A DNA stretch of 64,000 nucleotides from Lentisphaeria bacterium (GTDB lineage: Bacteria > Verrucomicrobiota > Lentisphaeria > Victivallales > Victivallaceae). Of the stretch, positions 46,125-56,220 are shown piece by piece. Under the pieces are notes generated by a model. It was given only the letters and a program-made list of their open reading frames with translations, did no database searches and was not told the origin of the DNA. The stretch spans positions 2,232,001 through 2,296,000 of the forward strand of contig CP091727.1 in NCBI GenBank assembly GCA_022009855.1. Direction: 5' to 3'. The stretch's first letter is position 1. Every line of letters begins with the position of its first letter. The translations under genes were made by a program, and so were the position numbers.

Positions 46125-48397
46125 TTACGGCAGGGTGCGGGCAAGTTCGCGAAGTCTGCCCAGGTCGAGCTTGCCGCTGCCGAGCAGCGGGAGGGCGGGG
46201 ATTCGGATGAAGTCCTCCGTTTTCGGAATCCACAGGTTCGGCAGATCCCGTTCGCGGAGCCGGGCGACGATTTCAGTCGGATCGAGGTCGTCCGGCGTGT
46301 AGAACACCACCAGGCGCTCACCCCGTTTTGAGTCGCTTCTGCCGGTGACGGCGACCTCCCGCTCCTCGCTGTTGCGGATGGCGGCGATTGCCTGTTCAAC
46401 CAGTTCGTGCGGGACCATTTCCCCCCGATCTTGCTGAAACGGGAGGCACGTCCGGTGATGTAGACGTATCCGGCTTCGTCGATGCGGGCGATGTCGCCGG
46501 TGTCGTAATAGCCGTCGCGGATCACCCGGGCGGTCTGCTCCGGATCGTTGAGATAGCCTTTCATGACGATGCCGCTTTTCACCTGAAGGTGTCCCGGCTG
46601 GTTCGGACCGAGTTCGACGCCGGTGTCGGAGTTGACCACCCGCACGTGGATTCCCGGCAGCGGCGTGCCGATGCTGCCCGGGTGGTCGGCGTGACGGCCG
46701 AGTCGAAAGATCGAATTGCACAGATTGATCGTGACGATCGGCGAGAGTTCGGTGCAGCCGTATCCCTCGATGATCTCCAGTCCAGTCATTTCGTGAAAAC
46801 GGGCGGCGAGTTCGGGACGGAGTTTTTCCGCGCCGGTGATGACCAGCCGGAGCGAGCGCAGGTCGCCGGCTTCCGCCTTGCGCAGGTAGTTCTGCAGGAA
46901 GGTGGGCGTCGCGGTGAGCAGAGTGACGCCGTATTCGGCGATCGCCCTGACCGCCGTTGCGGCGTCGAGCGGATTCGGCACGTAGATTACCGGAGTCCCG
47001 GAGAGCGCGGGAAAGGCGAACTGCACCGTGAATCCGTAGGCGTGGAAGAGCGGGAGGTTGCCCAGCACCCGATCGCGGTTGCGCTCCCAGACGATCACCC
47101 GCCAGAAGGCCCAGAGGTCGCAATTGATGTTGCGGTGGGTGAGCATGATCGCTTTCGGACGACCGGTCGAACCGCTCGAAAAGAGCAGCACTGCCTCATG
47201 GCGTACATTGAATCCGGAGAGAGGCGCGAAGTGCCGGACCAGCATCCGGCGGGGGGAGCAGTGCAACGAGCAGTGCAGCGCGCCGTTTCTCCCGGGGGGA
47301 ATCTGCTTGGCGATCTCTTCGAGGAAAAGCATTTCCGGTGTCGCTTCCCATCCGAGTTTTTCGAGGAATTTCCGGCTGGTGAGGATGCGGGTGATTCCGG
47401 CGCGGCGGGCGGCGTCGAGGGCGACCTCCGCCCCGGCGCTGAAGTTGATGACCGCCGGCGTCCGGTCGGCAAAGAGCACTCCCAGCATCAGCGAGGCCAT
47501 GACGGAACAGTTGGGCAGCAGCACGCCGATATAGCCGGAGTCCACCTCATTGAGCTCTCTGATCCGGCGCGAAAGCAGAAGCGCCCGTACCAGCTGCTCG
47601 AAATTGGAGACCGCCGTTCCGTCGGCGTCGCGGTAGGTTCTGCGCAGGGGATGGCGTTTCGCCTGGAATGCAAAGGCGGTGTGGATCGGCACTTCGCCGG
47701 GCTGGGGGCCGGTCTCCGCATCCGCTCCGAGTTCTGAGATCTTCTGGCGGAGCTGGAAGGCGGAGAGTTCCGGGGAAATCGGTTCGCCGACGCTGATGCG
47801 AAACTGGACCGGGAACATCAGCGGACGCTGAAACCGGAACTTTTCCGGTAGACCGTCAACAGCCGCCCGTGCAGCATGCCGATGCGGACCGGCAGGATCG
47901 CCACCTGGATTCCCGGCGGCAGCAGCGGAGCCGCGCCGGAACGGAAGCGCATCAGTACGCCGTTGCCGGAAATCCCTCCTTCCGGGAAGAGGCAGAGAAC
48001 TCCGCCCTGTCGAAGCTCTTTTCTGCTCCGGGCGAGGAAGCGTTTCATCGCTTTCGGCCGACGTTGATCCGGCACCCGGATCACACCGAGATACCAGAAG
48101 AGAAAACGCAGCAGCGGCAGGGCGTCGATCACCTCCTGCCGGATCATGAAGCGGACCGGCCGCGGCGTCAGCGACTGAACCAGCAGCAGATCGATCAGCG
48201 AAACATGGTTGGCGACCAGCAGAACCGGGCCGGAGGCCGGGATGTTTTCCGTGCCGTCCCGTCGCAGCCGGAGCAGAGTGCAGCGCAGCAGCAGAACGGT
48301 CGAAGCGAAGCGTCAGCGCCGGATTCAGAAAGAAGATCAGCATCCCGGCAATCAGGATGAGTTCCACGGCGAATACGGCGGATGAACTCCAGGACAT
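46125..48397 (-). CDS. aas: Bifunctional lysophospholipid acyltransferase / acyl-ACP synthetase, Aas-like (three frameshifts)
   Basis: The N-terminal membrane helix (AVFAVELILIAGMLIFFLNPAL) is followed by a PlsC-type acyltransferase: the HX4D motif in VANHVSLIDLLLV, then LFPEGGISGNG. The C-terminal roughly 500 residues are an AMP-forming ligase (LLFSSGSTGRPKAIMLTHRN, GYGCTELSPIV, GYYDTGDIARIDEAGYVYITGR, SKIGGEMVPHELVEQ, SGKLDLGRL). Aas-type enzymes re-acylate lysophosphatidylethanolamine using fatty acids activated on carrier protein. The transporter domain found in some homologues is absent. Breaks: near 48306, near 47847 (TTTT, one short) and near 46420 (C6, one short). About 757 residues. 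It starts three bases after the MBL gene. Confidence 0.88.
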
Positions 48398-48400
48398 GAT

Positions 48401-49018
48401 TCACTCCAGATGTTGCAGCAGCGATTGAAATGTTTCAAGATCGGGGCAGTTGAGGAAGGGATTCTCCCGTTTCTCCTCGCCCAGCGTGCGGAACGGCACC
48501 GGGCCGTAGTCGTGGCCGGAATAGACGACGAGACGATCGTCCAGCGGAAGGATTTTCCGGGTAAGCGACCGGTACATGTCGCGCGACCGGCAGAAGCCGA
48601 TACAGCCGACGAACAGCACATCTCCCGTGAAAATCGCCGAATTGTCGGTGAGCCGGTAGCAGACCGAATCGCGCGAGTGACCGGGGGTGAAGAGCGCTTC
48701 GATTCCGGCGGTTCCGAAGGGGAGAATCTGCCGGTCCCGCAAATGGAACTTCCCCGCCATCGGATTGGTTGGGTGGGCGACGACCGGGGCGGGGAAGAAC
48801 CCTTCCGCTTCGCCGAGCGCCTGGTGGTGGTCGAGGTGACCGTGGGTGAGCAGAATGTAGCGCGGCACGATCGCTCCGGCCGCTTCGACCGCGCGGCGGA
48901 TGATCTCCGCGTCGCCGGTCGGGTCCACCAGTGCGGCGTCTCCGTTCTCCGCCGTCACCAGGTAGGAGAAGTTGTGATCAAATCCCCCGACCGCCAGCTG
49001 CCGGACCTGAAATTCCAT
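48401..49018 (-). CDS. Metallo-beta-lactamase-fold hydrolase (glyoxalase II-like)
   Basis: Metal-binding motifs are complete: THGHLDHH (residues about 58-65), TPGHSRDSVCY, TGDVLFVGCIGF and YSGHDYGPV. 205 residues, unbroken, typical of the small glyoxalase II / hydroxyacylglutathione hydrolase-like group. The substrate is uncertain, since many anaerobes without glutathione carry it. It lies in a ROK-MBL-aas operon, starting three bases after the ROK stop. Confidence 0.88.
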   Translation of the reverse strand: MEFQVRQLAVGGFDHNFSYLVTAENGDAALVDPTGDAEIIRRAVEAAGAIVPRYILLTHGHLDHHQALGEAEGFFPAPVVAHPTNPMAGKFHLRDRQILPFGTAGIEALFTPGHSRDSVCYRLTDNSAIFTGDVLFVGCIGFCRSRDMYRSLTRKILPLDDRLVVYSGHDYGPVPFRTLGEEKRENPFLNCPDLETFQSLLQHLE

Positions 49019-49021
49019 ATT

Positions 49022-50005
49022 TCAATATTCTCCCATGGCCAGTGCAAGCGCCGCGTAGTCGCCGATCTTCTCCCCGAGCTGTGCCGGGACGATCCGGCAG
49101 TGGGCCGCCGCCGCCGGAATCGCCTCCCGGCGGAGGCTCTCCTCCATCGCCGGACGGATCCACGTTTCCGAGCGGGCGAAGATGCTGCCGATGACGATCC
49201 GTTCCGGATTGAGCAGATCGACCAGAAGGGCGAGGCCGCGCCCGAGCCAGCTGCCGCATTCAGAATAGATCGCGCGTGCGAGAGGATCGCCTTCGTCGGC
49301 GGCGATGCCGACCGTCTTTGCGGTGATACTCGGCAGGTCGGCCTGCGTGGGGCACCAGGGAACCCTTTCGCCGCGCTGGAGCGCCTCCTTCGCTCGCACG
49401 GCCGCGAGCTGAGCGATGCCGCCGCCGGAGCAGAACCCTTCGAAGGAGCCCGCTTTGCCGAAACCGACCGGACCGAACGGGGCGAGGCGGATGTGGCCGC
49501 ACTCCCCGGCGAGGTCACAGCAGCCGGAGTAGAGCCTCCCGTCGAGGATCAGCCCGGCGCCGAGACCGGTGCCGAAGGTGAGGAAGATGAGCGATTGAAC
49601 CGCTTTCCCCGCCCCGTACTTCCATTCGGCGACCGCTCCGGCGTTGGCGTCGTTCTGGAGCCGGACCGGGCAGGGGAAACGCTCCGCGACCATGGCGCAG
49701 ATCGGGACATTGTCCCACCCCGGCAGATTCGGCGGGGACTGAATGATGCCGCGGCGGCTGTCGAGCGGCCCGCCGCAGGAGATGCCGACGCCGTGGAGGT
49801 CGCCGGGCCGGAGTCCGGCCTGCCGGAGCGCCTCCAGCCCCAGGCGGCAGAGCTTTTCAATGCATTCGCCGGGCGTGGCGCATTCGCGGGTGGCAAACTG
49901 GGTGCGGCTGAGCGTTTCAGGCTCTCCGTCGCCGCGGATGGCTCCGAGGATGGCGGCGCATTTGGTGCCGCCGATGTCGAAGCCGAGCAGGTATTTCTGT
50001 TCCAT
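49022..50005 (-). CDS. ROK-family sugar kinase (or regulator) without the zinc-binding cysteines
   Basis: The ATP-binding motif is LLGFDIGGTKCAAILG, then GVGISCGGPLDSRRGII, LQNDANAGAVAEW (catalytic Asp), FGTGLGAGLILDG and DLAGECGHIRLAP. The following segment, normally C-x-C-G-x-x-G-C, reads FGPVGFGKAGSFEGFCSG and lacks the three cysteines that bind zinc in most ROK kinases. There is no DNA-binding domain at the N-terminus, so a glucokinase-like or N-acetylhexosamine kinase role is more likely than a repressor. 327 residues from ATG 50005 (AGAGGA site). Confidence 0.85.
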   Translation of the reverse strand: MEQKYLLGFDIGGTKCAAILGAIRGDGEPETLSRTQFATRECATPGECIEKLCRLGLEALRQAGLRPGDLHGVGISCGGPLDSRRGIIQSPPNLPGWDNVPICAMVAERFPCPVRLQNDANAGAVAEWKYGAGKAVQSLIFLTFGTGLGAGLILDGRLYSGCCDLAGECGHIRLAPFGPVGFGKAGSFEGFCSGGGIAQLAAVRAKEALQRGERVPWCPTQADLPSITAKTVGIAADEGDPLARAIYSECGSWLGRGLALLVDLLNPERIVIGSIFARSETWIRPAMEESLRREAIPAAAAHCRIVPAQLGEKIGDYAALALAMGEY

Positions 50006-50128
50006 ATCGAAGATTCCTCTGGATGGCTGAATGCACACCTTTTTCCATATAGTAGCGCCGGAACCGGAATTTTTCAACCACCCGGTGCGACGGGGATCGC
50101 TTTTCATGCAGAATCTTATTCCACTGCC

Positions 50129-50156
50129 TTGAAAAATTCCGAAACAGTGATATATT
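50129..50156 (+). promoter_or_regulatory. Putative promoter of the rpmF-plsX-fabH operon
   Basis: TTGAAA (50129-50134), 16 bases, TATATT (50151-50156). The transcript would have a leader of about 87 bases before rpmF. Confidence 0.65.
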
Positions 50157-50186
50157 CAATTACTTATTATGAATTCTGTCTGGAAC

Positions 50187-50203
50187 CCGGACCGGAAGTC
50201 CGG
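50187..50203 (+). other. RNA hairpin in the rpmF leader
   Basis: CCGGAC and GTCCGG pair around CGGAA, close to the presumed 5' end. It could influence translation of the ribosomal protein gene or simply stabilise the mRNA. Confidence 0.4.
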
Positions 50204-50249
50204 ATGCGGAATTGTTGCGGAAAACAACGAAATCCAAGGAGTTGATAAA

Positions 50250-50428
50250 ATGGCTGTTCCGAAAAGAAAAACCTCGAGAATGAAGAAGCGTCAGCGCAAG
50301 GCCGCCAACCGCTATGAAGGCGTCCAGGCGAACTTCTGCACCAACTGCTCCGCCCCGCGGCGTCGCACCGGGTCTGCCCCTCCTGCGGCTGCTACAACGG
50401 CAAGCAGGTTCTCAACGTCGAAGCGTAA
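50250..50428 (+). CDS. rpmF: 50S ribosomal protein bL32 (one frameshift)
   Basis: MAVPKRKTSRMKKRQRKAAN is the standard L32 start. The zinc pair CTNCSAP...CPSCG follows once one C is restored near 50356 (CCCC), and the protein then ends NGKQVLNVEA at 50428, 59 residues. The ATG at 50250 is preceded by AAGGAG. It is the first gene of the rpmF-plsX-fabH fatty-acid operon, a widely conserved association. Confidence 0.95.
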
Positions 50429-50485
50429 AAGGCGGTGCCGGTCCGCGGCGCCTTTGCCGGAAAAAGATGAGGCGTGTCGGAGAAG

Positions 50486-51537
50486 ATGAAGATCGCCGTA
50501 GATGCCATGGGCGGAGATTACGCCCCCGGAGTGGTGGTGGAGGGCCTTGCCATCGCTCTTACGGATTTTCCCGAATATGACTTCGTTCTGGTCGGGCATG
50601 CGGAAAAGCTGGTGTTTTACCTGGAGAAGTACGGCATTGCCGGCCATCCCCGGGTGACGGTGGTCCACGCGCCTTCGGTCTGCGAGATGTCGGAGCCGTC
50701 GGCGATTTCGCTGCGCGCCAAGCGCGACTCTTCGATCACCGTCTGCGCCCGATTGCTCAAGGAGAAGAAGGTCGATGCGATGGTTACACCGGGGCATACC
50801 GGTGCGACCGTGGCGGCGACCAAAGTTCTGGTTCGCACGCTGCCGGGGGATCGACCGGCCCGCGCTGGCGGCCAGCCTCCCCGCCCGCGAGGGGCGTTTC
50901 ATTCTGATGGACGCCGGTGCCAATCCGGACTGCACACCGGTCAACCTGGTGCAGTTTGCCGTGATGGGGGAGATCTATGCGCAGTATCTTTTTTCATCTG
51001 GAGCGTCCCCGTGTCGGCCTGCTCAGTGTCGGCGGAGAGGATATCAAGGGGTGTGAACTGACCAAGGAATCGTTCCGGCTGCTGGAGGATGTGCCGATCA
51101 ACTTCATCGGCAATGTGGAGGCGGATGTCGTTTTCGAAGGGGCGTCCGATGTGCTCATCAGCGATGGATTCGCCGGCAATGTTCTGCTCAAGGGGGTGGA
51201 AGGACTGGCGAAATCGACCATGTTCTGGCTGAAGCGTGTGCTCACCAAGAACGCGCTGCGCATCGTCGGCGCCATTCTGGCCAAGAACGCGTTCCGCGAA
51301 TTGAAGGCGTTCGGAGACGCCGATGACATCGGCGGCGCCCCGCTGCTCGGCATCAACGGGATCTGCATTATCGGGCACGGTTCGTCCAGTCCGAAGGCGG
51401 TCCGCAATGCCATCCGGGTCGCCGGGGAGTGCGTGACATTCGGACTCAATGAGCGGATCGTCGCCAAGATCAATGAAGCGGGATGCACCACCGCCGAGCT
51501 GGAGAAGAAAATCGCGGACGCCAAGTCCAGAAAATAA
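50486..51537 (+). CDS. plsX: Phosphate acyltransferase PlsX (two frameshifts)
   Basis: It makes acyl-phosphate from acyl-ACP for phospholipid synthesis. The start KIAVDAMGGDYAPGVVVEG and the family segments SSITVCARLLKEKKVDAMVTPGHTG, LMDAGANPDCTP, GLLSVGGEDIKG, FIGNVEADVVF, VLISDGFAGNVLLKG and GAPLLGING are present. The breaks are a G run with one extra base near 50847 and a T6 with one extra near 50990. Start: ATG 50486 after GTCGGAGAAG, with GTG 50474 as an alternative. About 350 residues. Confidence 0.94.
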
Positions 51538-51561
51538 CCATTCACACGCCGGGGAGCGTAA

Positions 51562-52547
51562 ATGAGCATCAGAATTGCAGGAACCGGGTCGTATGTCCCG
51601 GAGAAGGTGTTGACCAACGCCGATTTGGAAAAGATGGTGGAGACCAGTGACGAGTGGATTCGCACCCGTACCGGTATTCAGGAACGGCGGATTGCCGCGC
51701 CCGACCAGGCCACCAGCGATATGGCGTATATTGCCGGATCGCGGGCGCTGGAGATGGCCGGGGTCAAGGGGGAGGAGCTCTCCGCCATCATTGTGGCGAC
51801 CATCACCCCCGATCATGTTTTTCCGGGGACCGGCTGCCTGTTGCAGAAGCGGTTCGGGGCGCCCGGCGCATTCTGTTTCGATCTGGAGGCGGCCTGCTCC
51901 GGGTTGCTCTATTCGCTTGAGGTCGCCTATTCGCTGATGCGGGTGAACCGCAAATACAAGTACGTGCTGGTCTGCGGCGCCGAGAAACTTTCGTGCATCA
52001 CCGACTGGACCGACCGGAACACCTGTGTGCTCTTCGGAGACGGCGCCGGAGCCGTCCTGCTGGAAAATGTAGAGGATGACCAGCCCGGATGCGTGCTGGC
52101 CAGCGACCTTCATGCCGACGGCAACTACGGCGACATTCTGTTGATGCCGGCGGGCGGAAGCAGAATGCCCGCCAGTGAAGAGAGCGTCCGCGAACGGATG
52201 CATTCGATCCGCATGGCCGGCAAGGAGACCTTCAAACTTGCGGTGCCTTCGATGGTCAGTGCAAGCCGGAAGGTGCTGGAAGAGGGGGGGTTGCTCCGTC
52301 CGAGGTCAAGCTGGTGATTCCGCACCAGGCCAATCAGCGGATCATTCATGCGGTCGCTCAGCGGCTCGATGTGCCGGAGGAGCGGGTGTATGAGAACATC
52401 AGCCATTACGGGAACACCTCCGCCGCGTCGATCGGCATCTGTCTGGACGAGGTGGTGCGCGGGGGGCTGATTGAGCGCGGCGACTATGTGCTGTTGACCG
52501 CGTTCGGCGGCGGCCTGACCTGGGGTGCGCTGCTGCTGAAATACTGA
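51562..52547 (+). CDS. fabH: 3-oxoacyl-ACP synthase III (one frameshift)
   Basis: It initiates fatty-acid synthesis by condensing acetyl-CoA with malonyl-ACP. The catalytic cysteine is in EAACSGLLYSLE (about residue 113), the histidine in IPHQANQRII and the asparagine in YGNTSAASIGI. GTGSYVPEKVLTN and TSDEWIRTRTGI mark the N-terminus. A G7 run near 52284-52290 is one base short (eight would give VLEEGGVAPSEVK). It ends at 52547, about 328 residues. Confidence 0.95.
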
Positions 52548-52612
52548 ATTTCGCCGATTCTGTCCGGGTGCATTTCAACCCGGCGGCGATGCGATTCGCC
52601 CGGTGTGAAGAC

Positions 52613-52641
52613 TTGAAAAACGGCGGATCGCGTGATATGTT
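52613..52641 (+). promoter_or_regulatory. Putative promoter of the prs operon
   Basis: TTGAAA (52613-52618), 17 bases, TATGTT (52636-52641), about 190 bases before prs. The gene-free stretch 52548-52829 holds this promoter and a structured leader. Confidence 0.55.
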
Positions 52642-52678
52642 ATAACGTTGTTGCAGTTAACCTGCATTTCTGGAACCT

Positions 52679-52726
52679 CAGTCCTTTCGACGGGACTGAA
52701 GCGGTGGCGGAGGAATCCGCCGCTGC
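52679..52726 (+). other. Structured leader RNA of prs with GGAA-capped hairpin
   Basis: CAGTCC and GGACTG form a first hairpin (52679-52698). Directly after it GCGGTGGCGGA and TCCGCCGCTGC form an 11-bp stem (52701-52726) closed by a GGAA tetraloop, a GNRA type. The leader continues for about 100 bases before prs with no clear T-tract after these stems. Confidence 0.55.
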
Positions 52727-52829
52727 TGCGCCATGAGGTTTGTCTTGATGAGAACGGGTTCGCCGGATCGGGGCGGAGCGTTTTCATGGAACTGCCTCTT
52801 TCGCGCCCGGCTCCGGGGATGCGAAAACA

Positions 52830-53797
52830 ATGGAACAAATCCAAATGGAAGAGGCAAAGCACATTTGTGTGTATTCCGGCAGTGCGCATCCGGAGCTTTC
52901 ACAGCAGATTGCGAACTATCTCGGCATCAGCCTGGGCAAGGTGCACCTGACGCACTTCCCTGACGGCGAGATTTTCGTGCAGTTCGAAGAGAACGTCCGG
53001 CGGGCCGATGCATTTCTGATTCAGCCCACCTGCAAACCGCCGAATGACAACCTCATGGAGCTGCTGATCATGATTGACGCCGCCCGGCGGGCGAGCGCCG
53101 CCCGGATCACCGCTGTGCTCCCCTTCTTCGGTTATGCCCGGCAGGACCGCAAGGATAAGCCGCGGGTTCCGATCACCGCCAAGCTCGTCGCGAATCTGCT
53201 GACTGTGGCCGGCGCGGACCGGATCATTACGATGGATCTTCATGCCCAGCAGATTCAGGGGTTCTTCGACATTCCGGTGGACCATCTCTACGCCCGGCCT
53301 GTGCTGGTGCCTTATCTGAAGAAACTGATCGGCAACAACGGCGTGGTGGTCGCTCCCGACTCGGGCAGCGCCAAGATGGCGATGAACTACGGCGACATGC
53401 TCGAAGCGGGCTTCGCCGTGGTGACCAAGCGCCGGATCAATGCGACGACGGTGGCCTCTAGCCATCTGGTCGGCGACGTCAAGGACCGGATCTGCGTCAT
53501 CACCGACGACCTGACCAGCACGGCGGGGACGCTCTGCGCTGCGGCGAAGATTCTCAAGGCGAACGGCGCGGCGAAGGTCTACTGCGCGGTCTCCCACTGC
53601 CTGCTTTCGGACATCGGCAAGGAGAAGCTCCTGGCGACCCCGAAATTGAGCAGGTCATCACCACTGATGCGGTTCCGATTGTCGACGATCTCGGCGGCAA
53701 GATCAAGGTTGTGAGCATTGCGCCGCTGCTGGGTGAGGCGATCCGCCGCATTCACGACGGCAAGTCGGTTTCGTCGCTTTTCTACATCAATCACTAA
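52830..53797 (+). CDS. prs: Ribose-phosphate pyrophosphokinase (one frameshift)
   Basis: It makes PRPP from ribose-5-phosphate and ATP. The start region CVYSGSAHPELSQQIANYLGI, then VLPFFGYARQDRKDKPRVPITAKLVA, IITMDLHAQQIQGFFDIPVDHL and the PRPP loop VITDDLTSTAGTL are present. Near 53636-53640 a C run is one base short. In the next frame EIEQVITTDAVP and KVVSIAPLLGEAIRRIH lead to the stop at 53797. About 322 residues. The start may be ATG 52830 or 52845. It opens the prs-rplY-pth block. Confidence 0.95.
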
Positions 53798-53852
53798 GCA
53801 TTGACAGCAACACGTGGCTCATAAAATTACCAAGTAACAAGAAAGGGATTCC

Positions 53853-54488
53853 ATGAGCAAAGTCAACAATGAAATTGCGGTGCAGGAGCGCCGGGAGTTC
53901 GGCAAGAACGCGTCCCGTCGCGCCCGCAAGGCCGGGCAGATTCCGGTCTCCGTCTACAGCAAGGGCAAGGAGAGCCGGTCGTTTCTGATCGACGCCGACG
54001 AGTGGAAAGTGCTCTCCGGCCACGGTGCGCACATGGTCACGCTGCTCGACGGGGCGAAGAAGATTCCGGCGCTGGTCAAGGAGGTTCAGTTCAACTACCT
54101 CAAGAACTATGTGCTGCACGTGGACTTTCAGGAGGTCGATCTGAATCAGGAGATCACCGACTTCGTTCCGATCCACGCGCACGGCGAATCGGTCGGAGCG
54201 GCGCATGGCGGCATCCTCGAGCAGGAGCTGCATGAGCTGGAAGTCACCTGCCGTCCGGATCATCTGCCGGAGGCGATCCGGGTCGATGTTTCCGCACTGG
54301 CGATCGGTGATTCGCTGCACGTGAAGGATCTGGTGCTGCCGGAAGGGGTTCGCACTGCCGAGGATCCGGAGACGACGGTGTTCCACGTGGTCCGTCCGAA
54401 GGAGGAAGAGGTTGCCGAGCCTGCGGAGGCTGAGGTGACTGAGCCGGAGGCGATCAACGAGAAGAAGGCCGAAGAGAAAGAGAAGTGA
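53853..54488 (+). CDS. rplY: 50S ribosomal protein bL25 / general stress protein Ctc
   Basis: The two-domain L25/TL5 form: the N-terminal 5S rRNA-binding domain (QERREFGKNASRRARKAGQIPVSVY, VQFNYLKNYVLHVDFQEV) and the C-terminal domain (EITDFVPIHAHGESVGAAHGGILEQ, DSLHVKDLVLPEGV) with an acidic tail (EEEVAEPAEAEVTEPEA). 211 residues, unbroken. It follows prs by 55 bases and precedes pth, as is common. Confidence 0.95.
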   Translation: MSKVNNEIAVQERREFGKNASRRARKAGQIPVSVYSKGKESRSFLIDADEWKVLSGHGAHMVTLLDGAKKIPALVKEVQFNYLKNYVLHVDFQEVDLNQEITDFVPIHAHGESVGAAHGGILEQELHELEVTCRPDHLPEAIRVDVSALAIGDSLHVKDLVLPEGVRTAEDPETTVFHVVRPKEEEVAEPAEAEVTEPEAINEKKAEEKEK

Positions 54489-54518
54489 TCCGGCAGTGGA
54501 TCCGGCGGAGGGTGACGA

Positions 54519-55061
54519 ATGGAAGAGATCGGCTTGATTGTGGGGCTGGGCAATCCCGGGCCCGAATATGCCGGTACCCGTCACAATGCCGGATTCATGG
54601 TGATCGACCGGCTGCTGGCCGGGTTCCCGGCCGGGCGGTTCGAAGAGCGGCATACGGCATCGAGCAATGTCTGGGCGGGGAGGTTTCGCGGCCGGGCGTT
54701 GCTGTTGCAGAAGCCGTTGACCTTCATGAACCTGAGCGGGCAGGCTGTCGCGCTTCTGGCCCGTCGCTGTGAAATTGCGCCGGAGTCGATTCTGGTGGTT
54801 TCCGACGACCTTGATCTGCCGGTTGGTCGGCTGCGGCTGCGCAACGGCGGAGCCGACGGAGGTCACAACGGTCTGAAGTCGATCATCGCCGAGCTGGGCA
54901 GTGCCTCGTTCCGCCGACTGCGGATCGGGATCGGGCGGCCGAAGCCGGGAGAGACGGTCGATTATGTGCTCTCGAAATTCGAGGGTGAGGAGGAAAGGCG
55001 GTTTGAGGCCTCGCTGGAGGCGGCTGCGGACGCGGTCCGCGCGGTGCTGGCGGGGGGATGA
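54519..55061 (+). CDS. pth: Peptidyl-tRNA hydrolase
   Basis: It recycles peptidyl-tRNA released during translation. IVGLGNPGPEYAGTRHNAGF holds the catalytic histidine (about residue 23). QKPLTFMNLSG, VVSDDLDLPVGRLRLRNGG and GGHNGLKSII are all family motifs. 180 residues, unbroken. It lies 30 bases after rplY. Confidence 0.96.
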   Translation: MEEIGLIVGLGNPGPEYAGTRHNAGFMVIDRLLAGFPAGRFEERHTASSNVWAGRFRGRALLLQKPLTFMNLSGQAVALLARRCEIAPESILVVSDDLDLPVGRLRLRNGGADGGHNGLKSIIAELGSASFRRLRIGIGRPKPGETVDYVLSKFEGEEERRFEASLEAAADAVRAVLAGG

Positions 55062-55138
55062 CCCGGGCAATGAACCGGTTTAACGCGTGGACTCCGGTCG
55101 AAGAAAGTGAAAACAAACCAAAAAAAAGAGGTTTTATC

Positions 55139-55468
55139 TTGAAAAAATACGAAGCGGTATTCATTCTGGACATCCGCAAGACGGATGACGAAGGGGCGGC
55201 GTTCAGCAAGGAGTTTGCCGAGCTGGTCGCGAATCTCGGCGGCAAGCTGGAGGCGGCCACTCCGATGGGGCGCCGTCAGTTCACCTATGAGATCAACAAG
55301 CGCAAGGCCGGTCTCTACTTCGACTTTCTCTTCGAGCTCGCGCCGGCCAAGGTGCTTGCGATCAAGGAGAAGTACAAGCTTGACGAGCGTGTGCTGCGCA
55401 ATATGATCGTCGCGGACGAGCGTCCGGCGACGGTTCCGGCCGGTTCGGTTGCGCTCAACATGGAGTAA
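55139..55468 (+). CDS. rpsF: 30S ribosomal protein bS6
   Basis: KKYEAVFILDIRKTDDEG at the start and PMGRRQFTYEINKRKAGLYF in the middle are typical of S6. The start is placed at TTG 55139 (AGAGG ten bases upstream), since the ATG at 55058 would add a 27-residue tail unlike any S6 and would overlap the end of pth. About 109 residues. It opens the rpsF-ssb-rpsR-rplI block. Confidence 0.9.
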   Translation: MKKYEAVFILDIRKTDDEGAAFSKEFAELVANLGGKLEAATPMGRRQFTYEINKRKAGLYFDFLFELAPAKVLAIKEKYKLDERVLRNMIVADERPATVPAGSVALNME

Positions 55469-55530
55469 GCTTTGGCCGATGCGGCTGAAGCGGAGTCATC
55501 GCGCGAACCCAATCACAGGAGGTACGATCC

Positions 55531-56129
55531 ATGGCATCGCTGAATAAAGTGTATCTGCTCGGGAATCTGACCCGGGATCCGGATCTGCGTTCGCTGCCGA
55601 GCGGTCAGTCGGTCTGCGAGATCGGCCTGGCCGTCGGTCGCCGTTATGTGAACAGCAGCGGACAGGAGGTGGAGGACACCTGCTTTGTCGACGTCGTCGT
55701 CTGGGGCAGAAGCGCCGCCAACTGCAAGCAGTATCTTGAGAAAGGTTCGCAGGTGCTGGTTGAAGGGCGCCTCCAGCTCGACCAGTGGGAGGATCGCAAC
55801 GGCGGTGGAAAACGTTCGAGGCTGCGGGTAGTTGCCGAACAGATCCAGTTCCTGAATCGTCGCGGCGACGGCGGAAACGCCGGCGGCGCCCCCGCCTATG
55901 GGAACGGCGGCGGGAACAATTACGGCGGTGCTCCCGCCTACGGGAATGGTGGCGGCAACTACGGTGCGCCGCAGCAGGGTGGTGGCTACAGTCGGCCGGC
56001 GATGCCGCGCCAGCAGCCGCCGCAGGGGCTGCCGGCGGCATGCCGCGTCAGCAGCAGCCGATGCCGCCGATGCCGCCGGAGGGCGCGTTCAATCCCGACG
56101 AGGGTGCGGAGGACGACATTCCCTTCTGA
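55531..56129 (+). CDS. ssb: Single-stranded DNA-binding protein (one frameshift)
   Basis: The OB-fold domain (LNKVYLLGNLTRDPDLRSLP, VDVVVWGRSAANCKQYLEKG, VLVEGRLQLDQWED) is followed by a glycine/asparagine-rich linker with two copies of GGAPAYGNGGGN. Once a G4 run near 56027 is extended by one base, the canonical acidic tail DEGAEDDIPF, which recruits DNA-processing proteins, is reached at 56129. About 199 residues. It lies between rpsF and rpsR, the common arrangement. Confidence 0.94.
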
Positions 56130-56220
56130 TAGGTCGGGGTGGATCGGGGCGCGGAGCGGCGCTCCGGGTGAAAGTTAGACGAAAACGATTGTTTCATAGA
56201 ACGAAAGGTAAAGTTTCATT

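Noticed and set aside
55861..56000. Tandem repeats in the ssb linker (GGAPAYGNGGGN twice).
   Set aside because: Low-complexity linkers of this kind are ordinary in SSB and not a mobile or CRISPR repeat.
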